This document shows, one piece after another, positions 28,729 through 36,702 of a stretch of DNA of 64,000 bases (within the stretch, counting starts at the first letter, position 1; the number at the start of each line of letters is the position of its first letter). Location: the NCBI GenBank assembly GCA_903830725.1, contig CAIKVH010000048.1:62001-126000 (forward strand). Direction: 5' to 3'. This DNA is from an uncultured Burkholderiales bacterium. GTDB lineage: Bacteria; Pseudomonadota; Gammaproteobacteria; Burkholderiales; Burkholderiaceae_C. The notes under the pieces are model-generated. The model made no database searches. It was given only the letters and a program-made list of their open reading frames with translations, and was not told the origin of the DNA. Both the position numbers and the translations under genes were made by a program.

Positions 28729-29487
28729 ATGAACATTCCCAAAAACAAATTTAAAGAAACTTTACTCAAGCACCAAAATCAAAAGGGTTTATGGACCACT
28801 CTTACAAGCTCCTATTCCACAGAGGCCTTAGCTGGTGCGGGGTTTGATTGGATGCTGTTAGATATGGAGCATTCACCCAATGAGATGGATACGATCTTGG
28901 CTCAACTTCAGGTCCTAGCCGCATATCCCGTTAACGCAGTTGTCCGCCCGGTTTGGAATGATCCTTTACTTATCAAGAGGTTGCTCGATATTGGTGCCCA
29001 GACCCTTTTACTACCCTATGTTCAAAATGAGCATGAGGCACAGAGCGCTGTCAGCGCGATGCGTTACGCACCGCGCGGTATCCGGGGAGTTAGCTCCGTT
29101 ACTCGGGCGACCCATTTTGGGCGTGTCAAGGACTATATGAAAGGTTGCGAAGCCGAGTTGTGTCTTTTGGTTCAAATTGAGACGCAACAAGCCCTAGATC
29201 ATTTGGAGGCGATAGCTAATGTGGACGGAGTAGACGGCGTCTTTATAGGCCCAGCAGATTTATCGGCGAGTCTTGGGTTTCCCGGCCAACAAGACCATCC
29301 CAAAGTCATCAAAACAATTAAGGACGCGATTAAACGCATACGTGCTTGTGGCAAGGGCGCAGGCATATTGACGAGTGACAGACAATTGGCCAATCAGTAC
29401 ATTAGCGCAGGAACCACTTTCACCGCTGTCGGGGTAGACGCAGCACTTTTGGCGCGTGCTGCAGAGGCGCTCGCGAAGGAGTTTTGA
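28729..29487 (+). CDS. HpcH/HpaI-type aldolase
   Basis: Class II metal-dependent aldolase of 252 residues, the family that cleaves 4-hydroxy-2-oxoheptanedioate, 2-keto-3-deoxy-L-rhamnonate or similar keto acids to pyruvate and an aldehyde. The motifs are FDWMLLDMEHSPNEMDT with the conserved Asp/His, VVRPVWND, QTLLLPYVQNEHEAQ with metal-adjacent residues, RYAPRGIRGV (substrate arginine), LLVQIET (metal Glu) and GVFIGPADLSASLG (metal Asp). The precise substrate is unclear. It has its own terminator. No catabolic partner lies beside it. Confidence 0.88.
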   Translation: MNIPKNKFKETLLKHQNQKGLWTTLTSSYSTEALAGAGFDWMLLDMEHSPNEMDTILAQLQVLAAYPVNAVVRPVWNDPLLIKRLLDIGAQTLLLPYVQNEHEAQSAVSAMRYAPRGIRGVSSVTRATHFGRVKDYMKGCEAELCLLVQIETQQALDHLEAIANVDGVDGVFIGPADLSASLGFPGQQDHPKVIKTIKDAIKRIRACGKGAGILTSDRQLANQYISAGTTFTAVGVDAALLARAAEALAKEF

Positions 29488-29610
29488 ACTAGATTTCCAT
29501 GACTTTTTAAGGAATTATCATACAAGACACTCTTTGAAATTTAAGTGGTTCTATCCTTAAAGTAATCCGTCTAAGGGTCGATTCTATTTTTACCAAGGTT
29601 GACATTTAAG

Positions 29611-29644
29611 CCACTTGCTACGAACGGCAGGTGGTTTTTTTTTT
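29611..29644 (+). terminator. Rho-independent terminator after the aldolase gene
   Basis: Eight-base stem CCACTTGC/GCAGGTGG (one G-U pair), loop TACGAACG, then ten T residues. It is 123 bases beyond the aldolase stop, a long 3' region with no gene that I can identify. The run of T also marks the end of the degraded AAA ATPase reading frame on the other strand. Confidence 0.85.
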
Positions 29645-29938
29645 GTATGCCAAGTCCAGAAATTATGGACATGATTATTAACCCTGGATCGGAAGGCTGG
29701 TGAATCCGGTCAATAAACTCATCTGCAAGATCAGAACTCAACCCTGAAAAATTTATTTCAGCAAGTAACAGATCGTCAGCATTTTTTGACCTTATCTACA
29801 GAAATTTTCAATTTCCTTGAGAGCTTTACTTTTTCCAGAGTTGTTTGGACCAACAAATACGGTCACTGGCGTTGCTGTAATTAACTCTGCAACAGATCCA
29901 GGAGATCGTCCAGACTTAAGTAGAAATGATGAAATCAT
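29645..29938 (-). pseudogene. Truncated, frameshifted AAA-family ATPase
   Basis: On the minus strand an ATG at 29938 with GGAG about 10 bases upstream begins a 48-codon frame ending at 29792. It contains PVTVFVGPNNSGKSKALKEI, a Walker A box of the SMC/OLD-like AAA ATPases. After the stop, the neighbouring frame continues without interruption (KNADDLLLAEINFSGLSSDL, then ADEFIDRIHQPSD), as expected if one base was lost or gained. No Walker B or the rest of the 400-600-residue protein is present. It is the 5' remnant of a gene, probably from a mobile or defence cassette, lying beside higBA. The exact 3' limit is uncertain. Confidence 0.65.
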
Positions 29939-30031
29939 CTAGTCGAACTCCAATCAGTAAATGTCACTAACGTATGGAAAGGATGAGATGCAAATATAAA
30001 TGAACAATTAACAATCAAACATTTTCTTAGC

Positions 30032-30346
30032 TCAAGAAGCAGTTGCCATAGCTTTCGGTGCAAGCGCAGGATTATTCTTAAACTTGATTTCTGCTGTCCA
30101 CAGATCCAAAGCCTCTTGCATGCGAAGCCAACTCTCAGGAGTACCACCTACAGCTCTTGAAATGCGAATGGCCATCTCCGCTGTAACAGCTTTTTTCTCG
30201 TGAAGTAAGTCTGATACCGTTTGTCGACTGACCATGAGACGAGCAGCAAACTCGCCTTGTGTCCATGCCAGTTCTGGCAGCACATCCTCACGCAGAACTG
30301 CGCCAGGGTGAGTTGGCCTGCGATTGGGGTTTCGTAGAGACTTCAT
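30032..30346 (-). CDS. higA: HigA-family antitoxin
   Basis: A 104-residue XRE/HTH protein of the HigA group: RRPTHPGAVLREDVLPEL at the start, then helix-turn-helix TQGEFAARLMVSRQTVSDLL and the typical end TPESWLRMQEALDLW. It neutralises the toxin encoded just upstream and represses the shared promoter. Its start codon overlaps the toxin stop by one base (TGATG), so the two are translationally coupled in the toxin-first order characteristic of higBA. Confidence 0.92.
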   Translation of the reverse strand: MKSLRNPNRRPTHPGAVLREDVLPELAWTQGEFAARLMVSRQTVSDLLHEKKAVTAEMAIRISRAVGGTPESWLRMQEALDLWTAEIKFKNNPALAPKAMATAS

Positions 30347-30624
30347 CAGTGATAGTCCTCCAAGTTAACGTTCATGGCGTCTTCGCCAACAAATTGAAAT
30401 GTGATTCGCCAGTTGCCAGTCACAGATACCGCGAACTTACCTTTTCGATCACCTTTTAGTGCGTGGAATTTGTAGCCATGCAAGTCCATGTCATCAGCTT
30501 CCTTTGACGCATCCAAACGGTCTAGCATCCTCTCAATACGTGAACCGTACTGGGCAGGAATGCCTTTGTAGCTGCCTTTGGTGAAGAAAAGCTCCAAACC
30601 CTTGTGTTTGAAAGATGTGATCAT
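30346..30624 (-). CDS. higB: HigB-family RelE-fold toxin
   Basis: A 92-residue RelE/ParE-superfamily mRNA interferase of the HigB group: GLELFFTKGSYKGIPAQYGS, LHGYKFHALKGDRKGKFAVS, GNWRITFQF and the C-terminal DYH. It should cleave mRNA on the ribosome when free. The ATG at 30624 lies only about 9 bases after a promoter -10 box (30633-30638), so the transcript has almost no leader and no ribosome-binding site is visible. Confidence 0.92.
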   Translation of the reverse strand: MITSFKHKGLELFFTKGSYKGIPAQYGSRIERMLDRLDASKEADDMDLHGYKFHALKGDRKGKFAVSVTGNWRITFQFVGEDAMNVNLEDYH

Positions 30625-30631
30625 TGATGCT

Positions 30632-30660
30632 AATTGTAAATATACAATTTACTTTGTCAA
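30632..30660 (-). promoter_or_regulatory. higBA promoter and operator
   Basis: On the minus strand TTGACA (30655-30660) and TACAAT (30633-30638) are 16 bases apart, a near-consensus sigma-70 promoter. The -10 box lies inside a perfect 7-4-7 palindrome, AATTGTA-AATA-TACAATT (30632-30649), the expected place for HigA to bind and shut the promoter off. Confidence 0.8.
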
Positions 30661-30755
30661 CTAAAACTTGACATCAAATACTCTTGAACAGATTGGCTCG
30701 AATCTTGGCGACCAGCACCGCCAATACCGCACAGGCCTGTGCTGGCGTCCATTTC

Positions 30756-32099
30756 CTAGAATTCGAAATGTAGCCTTAACCCTAAAAAGTTTACGGGACC
30801 TCTGTTTGAGTTGTAAGCGGGGTTGTAGATTCTTTGGAAATTCCCTGTGATGTATAAATCCTGGTAGGCTTTTAAAGTGTATAAAGTTTCGACGATTTGC
30901 TCGGGCTTGTAAGCTATCGAGCTATCCCCGATAAACATTGTCATACCGCCTAGTTGTAAGTACTTAATTTCATCACCCGTTATTCGGTTACTCGCTACAC
31001 CTAGTCCCAGTGTGTCCTCGGATCGTCCCCATTGAGTGCCCTTTATAGATACCCCAGCAGCAATTGATCTACTGATGTCTAAGGTCTGAGTTTCTGTTTG
31101 GCCATCATTCCAACTCCATCGTGCAAATAATCCAATGTCGTTTGTCATTGCTTGTTCAGCATTGAGGCCGTAGCCGTTTTTATTTTGCGTACTTAAACGG
31201 GCGTTCAAAATATTCGGAGGAGATCCTGCAGGCTGCTGATAGAACTGGTTTATAGCATCTTGGTAAGTTGCCATATACGCATGCTGGTGAAATAAGAGGG
31301 TTCTAATTGCGCCAGGCCACCCTAGGAGATTGTGTTTATGTGTCAACTCAAGTTGATCAACATAATCGTTTAAAAGGCTGTAATCTAATTCATTGGTATT
31401 TGGCAATTTAGGCACGGCAAGGCGTCCACCCTTTAAAATCCAGTTGTCTTGATACCACTCTCCTGCAAGTCCGTACGTAAACCCTTTGACATCAGCCGCG
31501 TAGCCATAGGCTCCCATAGAAAAAATGGAGAAATTTAAAAACTGAGATCGCGGCTCATGGCTGTAGGTGTTTTTGTCAAACACATCTAGGCTAGCAAATT
31601 TTCCAAAAGAAAAAACCAATCTGTTTTTATCAACATATCCTGCAAGATGATTGTCAATGGCACCTTCAAGATATTCAGTCCCTCCACCAAGTCCTATTGT
31701 TTGCCGAAAAAATAGTCTAGCGTTGTAGTAGGTATAGGGGATAAACATTCCTTTTTGTAGCTCTCCGTTTTGGATAGCCCCTAATCCAATCAGGCCTCCA
31801 CTGAAGGGGGTTCCTTGGAAAATTTCAGGGTTGTAGTAAAGCTCTGCTCCTTGCCAAAGCCTTTTGGCCAAAAAGGCAGTACCACTGAATGTATAGCTTT
31901 GGCCCGAATCACCCTCAGACGCATTTAATAGGCTATTCGCACCATAATACGGTGAGTTAAAGTTATTTTTCTTTTGATAAATGTAAGTGGCTTGACCTCT
32001 AACACTCCAATCCTCAGTGATGTGCTCCGCAACAACCAATTCATCAGCGAGAGCGTTGATGCTGAAAAGTAAAAAAACAATTGCTCTGAATATCGACAT
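30756..32099 (-). CDS. OprB-like carbohydrate porin
   Basis: Outer-membrane protein of 447 residues with a signal peptide (MSIFRAIVFLLFSINALA). Alternating aromatic strands fill the protein and the last residues are HFEF, the C-terminal phenylalanine needed for barrel assembly. SEDTLGLGVAS and the late DLYITGNFQRIYNPAYN block resemble the OprB carbohydrate-selective porin family. Early blocks (VRGQATYIYQKKNNFNSPY, EGDSGQSYTFSGTAFLAKRL) fit too. The solute is unknown. It lies 62 bases downstream of the DUF2946-like gene on the same strand. Confidence 0.8.
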   Translation of the reverse strand: MSIFRAIVFLLFSINALADELVVAEHITEDWSVRGQATYIYQKKNNFNSPYYGANSLLNASEGDSGQSYTFSGTAFLAKRLWQGAELYYNPEIFQGTPFSGGLIGLGAIQNGELQKGMFIPYTYYNARLFFRQTIGLGGGTEYLEGAIDNHLAGYVDKNRLVFSFGKFASLDVFDKNTYSHEPRSQFLNFSIFSMGAYGYAADVKGFTYGLAGEWYQDNWILKGGRLAVPKLPNTNELDYSLLNDYVDQLELTHKHNLLGWPGAIRTLLFHQHAYMATYQDAINQFYQQPAGSPPNILNARLSTQNKNGYGLNAEQAMTNDIGLFARWSWNDGQTETQTLDISRSIAAGVSIKGTQWGRSEDTLGLGVASNRITGDEIKYLQLGGMTMFIGDSSIAYKPEQIVETLYTLKAYQDLYITGNFQRIYNPAYNSNRGPVNFLGLRLHFEF

Positions 32100-32161
32100 A
32101 GCGCACTCCTTTGAAGACCCAAAAGTCAGGGTCGACTTAATCCAATCAAATGAAAAATGGA

Positions 32162-32527
32162 TTAAAGCTGAGGAGGGGCCCTTGATGAGTAGGGTGTTAT
32201 TAAAGGCTTCAGTGCAAATGAAGCCTGTACCCTTTGGAGCTCAGTTGGAAATTTATTTAAGAGAGTCAGTGCGAATAGGGCACTTGCTGCGAAACCTGAA
32301 AGAGCCAGCCCATCGAATAACTGACAATCTTTTGAGGATGAGTGCCCAAAAGAAGAGTCATGGCCGATAACATCAGTGTAGGGGCTAGCAGTTTTAAGGT
32401 AAGTGTGGTGACTGACTTGGTGGACAACACCAAAGAACTGCATTCCGACCATGCAAATAGCAACGAAGCCACCAATAATGACGGACTTTAAGTTGTTAAA
32501 CCCGCGCCTGGGTATTTTTATAAGCAT
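32162..32527 (-). CDS. DUF2946-like membrane-anchored hypothetical protein
   Basis: Start tentatively at ATG 32527 (121 residues); the frame runs open to 32617. A single hydrophobic helix (VIIGGFVAICMVGMQFFGVV) is followed by a His-rich exposed region (HQVSHH, GHDSSFGHSSSKDCQLFDGL) and a tail ending YSSRAPPQL. The order of helix, histidines, DCQLFD and a closing RAPP resembles the small DUF2946-type proteins found beside outer-membrane receptors in Burkholderiales. The role is unknown; metal handling is suggested only by the histidines. It probably shares a transcript with the porin. Confidence 0.6.
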   Translation of the reverse strand: MLIKIPRRGFNNLKSVIIGGFVAICMVGMQFFGVVHQVSHHTYLKTASPYTDVIGHDSSFGHSSSKDCQLFDGLALSGFAASALFALTLLNKFPTELQRVQASFALKPLITPYSSRAPPQL

Positions 32528-32783
32528 TTTTACATTATGGCAAATTTTTAATTCATTTGCGCTTGGACGGATAGTTGACGAGCAAATAAACAGGGTTGTC
32601 CGCATGTCGACTATCACTTACTTCCTACATTACTTTCTCCCCGGACTGAGCTAGTGGATGCGCTATGTTTGTGTTATTTCAATCGACATAAAATCATTGT
32701 CCAACAATCTTTAAAAATTGAAGACAGTCTATCGACTTACAGAAAATATCTTTAGTTCTTATTCAATAAGAGGAAGTGACAAT

Positions 32784-33704
32784 ATGTATTACGGTCAGTT
32801 ACCAGAGAGCGGATTTGAGGTGATTGAGGCAGAATTTGCCAAATGTTTTGTAGGGCACGCGAGGGTAGAGCGCCTTTGGAGTGGCGCGAGGTGGGCTGAA
32901 GGTCCGGTTTGGTTCGGTGGGGGTAGGTATCTCATCTTCTCAGATCTACCCAATAACCGAATGATGCGCTATGACGATACAGATGGTTCGGTCTCTGTTT
33001 TTAGGCAGCCCTCAGGCTTTGCAAACGGTAACACCTCTGATGGCCAGGGACGGTTAATCACTTGTGAGCACTTAAACCGGCGAGTTACTAGAACCGAACA
33101 CGATGGGCGAATTACAGTTATTGCCGATCAGTTTGAGGGTGGGCGCTTGAATTCTCCGAACGACGTAGTCGTTAAATCAGATGGGACCATTTGGTTTACA
33201 GACCCAGATTACGGAATTATCGCGGACTATGAGGGGCAAGTTCAATCCCAAGAACAAAAGGGTTGCTACGTATTCAGGTTTGATCCGCGCAGCAACCAAT
33301 TGAGTGTTGTAGCAGATGATTTTGATCACCCCAACGGTTTGGCCTTCTCTAAGGATGAACGTGAACTATTCATTGCGGATAGTGGAGGCACTGAGTCCCC
33401 CAAAGGGCCTCGCCATATTAGACGCTTTACCTTGTCGGCAAACGGCGCTGGCCTAAGGGATGTTGGGGTATTTGCTGAGTGTAGTGCCGGGTTCTTTGAT
33501 GGGTTTAGAGTTGATAATGACAACCGTATTTGGACGAGTTGTGCTGAGGGCGTTCAGTGTTTCAACCGTGAGGGTGTATTGATTGGACGAGTTCGGGTTC
33601 CTGAGATGGTTGCCAACGTAGCCTTTGGTGGTCAGATGAGAAATAGACTTTTCATTTGTGGTACCACTTCACTTTACTCGGTGTACCTGAAGATAAACGG
33701 ATGA
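32784..33704 (+). CDS. SMP-30/gluconolactonase family protein
   Basis: Six-bladed beta-propeller lactonase of 306 residues. The ATG at 32784 is chosen because AGGAAG lies 8 bases upstream and the family's usual start (MYYGQLPESGFEV) begins there. Metal and active-site landmarks are WAEGPVWF, NSPNDVVVKSDGTIWFTDP and DDFDHPNGLAFSKDERELFI. Such enzymes hydrolyse sugar or related lactones. It is followed 75 bases later by a flavin monooxygenase-like gene in the same direction, so the two may act on one compound. Confidence 0.88.
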   Translation: MYYGQLPESGFEVIEAEFAKCFVGHARVERLWSGARWAEGPVWFGGGRYLIFSDLPNNRMMRYDDTDGSVSVFRQPSGFANGNTSDGQGRLITCEHLNRRVTRTEHDGRITVIADQFEGGRLNSPNDVVVKSDGTIWFTDPDYGIIADYEGQVQSQEQKGCYVFRFDPRSNQLSVVADDFDHPNGLAFSKDERELFIADSGGTESPKGPRHIRRFTLSANGAGLRDVGVFAECSAGFFDGFRVDNDNRIWTSCAEGVQCFNREGVLIGRVRVPEMVANVAFGGQMRNRLFICGTTSLYSVYLKING

Positions 33705-33779
33705 GACTGGAAGTTAAAACTTATCAAGCATAGCCGAAGTAGCCGTAAAAGAGTATGCGCTAATAAAAGGAGATCAACT

Positions 33780-35024
33780 TTGAACTTAAAAATCATTCCA
33801 AAGACTGAAGCGCATTCTTGCGTTGCGCCCCCTTACCATTTGGGTCCTGCATTGACGCATGACGAGGCGGTCAAAGCAGCAGCCCAATTGGTGCCTAAAC
33901 TTTTAGAACGCGCCGCGCACGCTGAAAGCATCAGGCGTGTGCCAGCAGAGACCATTCAAGATCTGCACGACGCAGGACTTATGCGACTGATGCAACCCAA
34001 GCGGTTTGGGGGCTCTGAGTTGGGGTTGACGACTTTGATGGACGTCGTGCTTGAGTTATCCAAGGGCTGCGCTTCTACTGCGTGGGTATATTCTAATCTT
34101 GCATCTCATTCCTGGAACATTGGGCAACTCAGCCTACAGGCGCAGATAGATGTTTGGGGTGATGACCCGAAGGCGATGATTGCAACAGGGCTGGCATTTC
34201 CCTGCGGTAAAGCCACCCCAGTTGAAGGCGGCTATAAGCTCAGCGGCAGATGGCCCTTTGGTAGCGGGGTTGATGCATCTGAGTGGATGTTTGTAGGGGC
34301 AATGACTGAGCGCGCAGGCGGGGCACCGCAGAGGCGTTTCTTTGTGATTCCAAGACCCGCATTTAAGAGTCTGGATAACTGGCATGCGTACGGACTCACT
34401 GCAACGGGCAGTCACGATGTAGAGATTACAGAGACCTTTGTGCCAGAGCACTGCAGTGTTTCAGCTGAGGTGTTTGCTGGCGGACAAAATTTACCAGGCG
34501 CTGCCGTATACGACAATCCTCTGTACAAAATGCCAACCTTTGCAGCATTTGCCTATGTGCTTTGTATTATTCCCCTCGGCGCAGCGAAGGCGGCTGTAGA
34601 GCAATTTACGGCTACTATGATCAAACGGGCCGGAACTTATACGGGTGCTCGCCTTGCGGAGCTAACCCCCGTTCAGGTTCGAATAGCCGAGGCGGCGTCT
34701 TGCGTTGAGTTTGCTGAATCAGTCATTCGACGCGACTGGACCGATTTGGAGGAGATGGTAGAGAGGGATGAGTTTCCAAGCATTGAGACCAAGCTGCGCT
34801 GGAAACGCAATGCCGCCTTTGCAACGCAATTGGCAGTGCGAAGCGTAGATGCCTTGATGCCAGCTGCTGGGGCCGCAGGGCTATCCTCACATCTGCCTTT
34901 GCAACGACAATTTAGAGATATTCACGCAGCCTCCGCCCATATTGGATTGACCTGGGATGTGCACGCTGCTGCTTATGGTCAAAGCGCGCTTGGACTTCCA
35001 ACCCAGGGTGGTCTCTTGTTGTAA
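33780..35024 (+). CDS. Acyl-CoA dehydrogenase-type flavin monooxygenase
   Basis: A 414-residue protein of the acyl-CoA dehydrogenase fold, subgroup with the type-2 C-terminal domain found in two-component oxygenases such as HsaA and p-hydroxyphenylacetate hydroxylase. Supportive segments are IQDLHDAGLMRLMQPKRFGG, SKGCASTAWVYSNLASHSW, GRWPFGSGVDASEWMFVG, GTGSHDVEI-like ATGSHDVEITETFVPE and RDIHAASAHIGLTWD. The start codon is TTG, supported by AAAGGAG about 9 bases upstream; no ATG is near. It probably hydroxylates an organic substrate using reduced flavin from another protein. No flavin reductase gene is beside it. Confidence 0.78.
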   Translation: MNLKIIPKTEAHSCVAPPYHLGPALTHDEAVKAAAQLVPKLLERAAHAESIRRVPAETIQDLHDAGLMRLMQPKRFGGSELGLTTLMDVVLELSKGCASTAWVYSNLASHSWNIGQLSLQAQIDVWGDDPKAMIATGLAFPCGKATPVEGGYKLSGRWPFGSGVDASEWMFVGAMTERAGGAPQRRFFVIPRPAFKSLDNWHAYGLTATGSHDVEITETFVPEHCSVSAEVFAGGQNLPGAAVYDNPLYKMPTFAAFAYVLCIIPLGAAKAAVEQFTATMIKRAGTYTGARLAELTPVQVRIAEAASCVEFAESVIRRDWTDLEEMVERDEFPSIETKLRWKRNAAFATQLAVRSVDALMPAAGAAGLSSHLPLQRQFRDIHAASAHIGLTWDVHAAAYGQSALGLPTQGGLLL

Positions 35025-35069
35025 CTGCGAAAGCAAAAATTTAATGTTGACAATAATTTGAGAGTTGTT

Positions 35070-35975
35070 TTAATTATTCTCTTCTTGCCGATTAGGCGCT
35101 AACACAAGCACCATTGCAATTAGGATCAGAATTAACGCTAAGATATCTGTATAGGCAATTTGTTCGCCCAAGAATATTGCTCCACCTAATAGTCCAAGTA
35201 TGGGCACCAACATCACGGACAAGCCGCTCGTGACGGGGGTTAGTTTACGAGCAACAAGAAACCAAGCTACGTAACCAACCCCAAATGAGAGCCCTCCAGA
35301 GTGCGCAATGGCGAGCCACTCTAAGGCGTCAGGCCATCTCCATGCATCCCGTTCAAAAACAATTCCAACAAAGAGGAAGAATACAAAACCAAAGGACAGC
35401 ATCCAAAAGGTGAGGGCGATGGATGAGATACTCAACTTAGAGTGCTTAAGTAAGGTGGTGCCAAGTCCCCAAAAGAACGCTGCTCCAACCGTTAATGCAA
35501 CTCCTAAAGGATGGCCTGCGAAGTTTGTAAATTCATCGTGACCGAGTATCACCGTTGCAGTGAGGGAGCAAACTACTCCTAAAAGTGCCTTAGCCCTTAG
35601 CGGTGCTTTATAAATTACCACAGTAGTCAGTAAAGCCCAAACAGGCATGGTGTAGCCCATAATAGCAGCACGGCCTGAGTTCAGAAGTCGGATTCCGTAA
35701 ATTATTCCGACGTGCCACAGTGCCATGTTTACAAAGCTGAGATTCAGGATGATGCGTCGTTCGTTTAAGGGTATAAAGAGAGTATCCCCGCGGGCTTTAG
35801 CATACAAGCCAACACACGCCGCTCCAACGAAAAACGTAAACGCCCTGAATATACCTGCAGGGTAGTTGGTAACAGCGAATTTCATTACAGGGTAAGAGGA
35901 CCCCCAAATCAATGTTACCGCAAAGATGAGTAATAAATCAAGTCCTGAGATTTTGGGCTGTATTGATTGGCTCAT
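35070..35975 (-). CDS. DMT-superfamily transporter (EamA type)
   Basis: Ten-helix inner-membrane carrier of 301 residues made of two EamA repeats (about 10-145 and 155-290). The first repeat opens with LIFAVTLIWGSSYPVMKFAV and the second with GAAFFWGLGTTLLKHS. It ends near LGEQIAYTDILALILILIAM. These proteins usually export amino acids or metabolites, but the substrate cannot be read. It converges with the monooxygenase gene with 45 bases between stops. Confidence 0.88.
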   Translation of the reverse strand: MSQSIQPKISGLDLLLIFAVTLIWGSSYPVMKFAVTNYPAGIFRAFTFFVGAACVGLYAKARGDTLFIPLNERRIILNLSFVNMALWHVGIIYGIRLLNSGRAAIMGYTMPVWALLTTVVIYKAPLRAKALLGVVCSLTATVILGHDEFTNFAGHPLGVALTVGAAFFWGLGTTLLKHSKLSISSIALTFWMLSFGFVFFLFVGIVFERDAWRWPDALEWLAIAHSGGLSFGVGYVAWFLVARKLTPVTSGLSVMLVPILGLLGGAIFLGEQIAYTDILALILILIAMVLVLAPNRQEENN

Positions 35976-36065
35976 CCAATCATTCTAATTCTTTTAGGGG
36001 CATGCGCTTTAAGCGCTTTTACTATCTTAGAAATTATTTGCTCAGGACTGAATGACCTAAAGTAA

Positions 36066-36329
36066 TTAGCTGACCTTTTGGATCATTTCCAGTAGTTTGG
36101 TTTCACTGATCTCTCTGAATTGTCCGCGTTTAATACGCAGTAAGTGTGCTAAGTCAATCTCTAATAGCTTGGCAGCTTCCTCAGGTGCGAATTGTTTTGC
36201 GTTGATGAGCTGAATTAGGTCTTTTACAATTTGTGACTTGCGTTGCATGTCAGAGGTATCGTTAACTTCAATACCTGCATATACATTAGAACTTGTAATT
36301 TCTAAGATGTTTTCTAGTTCCGCGTTCAA
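36066..36329 (-). CDS. Orphan XRE/HTH antitoxin-like protein
   Basis: An 87-residue protein with a C-terminal helix-turn-helix of the XRE group (IVKDLIQLINAKQFAPEEAA, then LLEIDLAHLLRIKRGQF), similar to HTH antitoxins that pair with RelE toxins. No toxin gene lies on either side: 373 AT-rich bases upstream and a DMT transporter 91 bases downstream. It may be a solitary regulator or a remnant of a toxin-antitoxin pair. Confidence 0.7.
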   Translation of the reverse strand: MNAELENILEITSSNVYAGIEVNDTSDMQRKSQIVKDLIQLINAKQFAPEEAAKLLEIDLAHLLRIKRGQFREISETKLLEMIQKVS

Positions 36330-36702
36330 AATAACGTTCCTTGTTTTTAAACCTCAAGATATCTGCTTTTGATATCACCGTGTAGCATATACCGATTAGG
36401 TATTTAACCCTAGATCATATAACGAAAATGGGTAATTAGTCAATAGAAGTTTCAATGTGTTAACTGGCTCAATGAATTTTTATGAGTTCTTCATTTTTTA
36501 AAGCTCTTTAATTCAAGTGTTTAAGGACTACGCAATGAGATCAGTAATTTATAAATGAAAGTGTATATTTTTAAAATTTCGCAGTGAAATTTGATTTAAA
36601 AATTCATTTGCCTTGTCAAGCCATTGGCGGAGTGTTGAATGTTGCATTTTTTTATATTTAACTATAATAAGTCCTTTATGTATTAAAGAGAGATTATTCG
36701 AA
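36330..36702. other. AT-rich intergenic region without a recognised gene
   Basis: About 370 bases with no credible coding frame or RNA gene. ATACCGATTAGGTAT (an inverted repeat of ATACC around GATTA) lies about 60 bases upstream of the HTH gene start and may be its operator. Two GATATC sites stand close together at 36357-36376. The rest is low-GC sequence that probably carries promoters for the HTH gene and for the FKBP gene. Confidence 0.5.

Noticed and set aside
29571-29601. tRNA-3'-end-like stretch (GGGTCGATTC followed later by ACCA)
   Set aside because: No D-arm, anticodon arm or pairing acceptor stem can be formed, so it is not a tRNA and too weak to call an attachment site.
30668-30850. 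Plus-strand ORF of 60 residues next to the higBA promoter
   Set aside because: It overlaps the porin 3' end in the opposite strand, with no ribosome-binding site or known features.
32017-32370. Plus-strand ORF of 117 residues
   Set aside because: It lies across the porin start and the DUF2946-like gene on the opposite strand; no signal supports expression.
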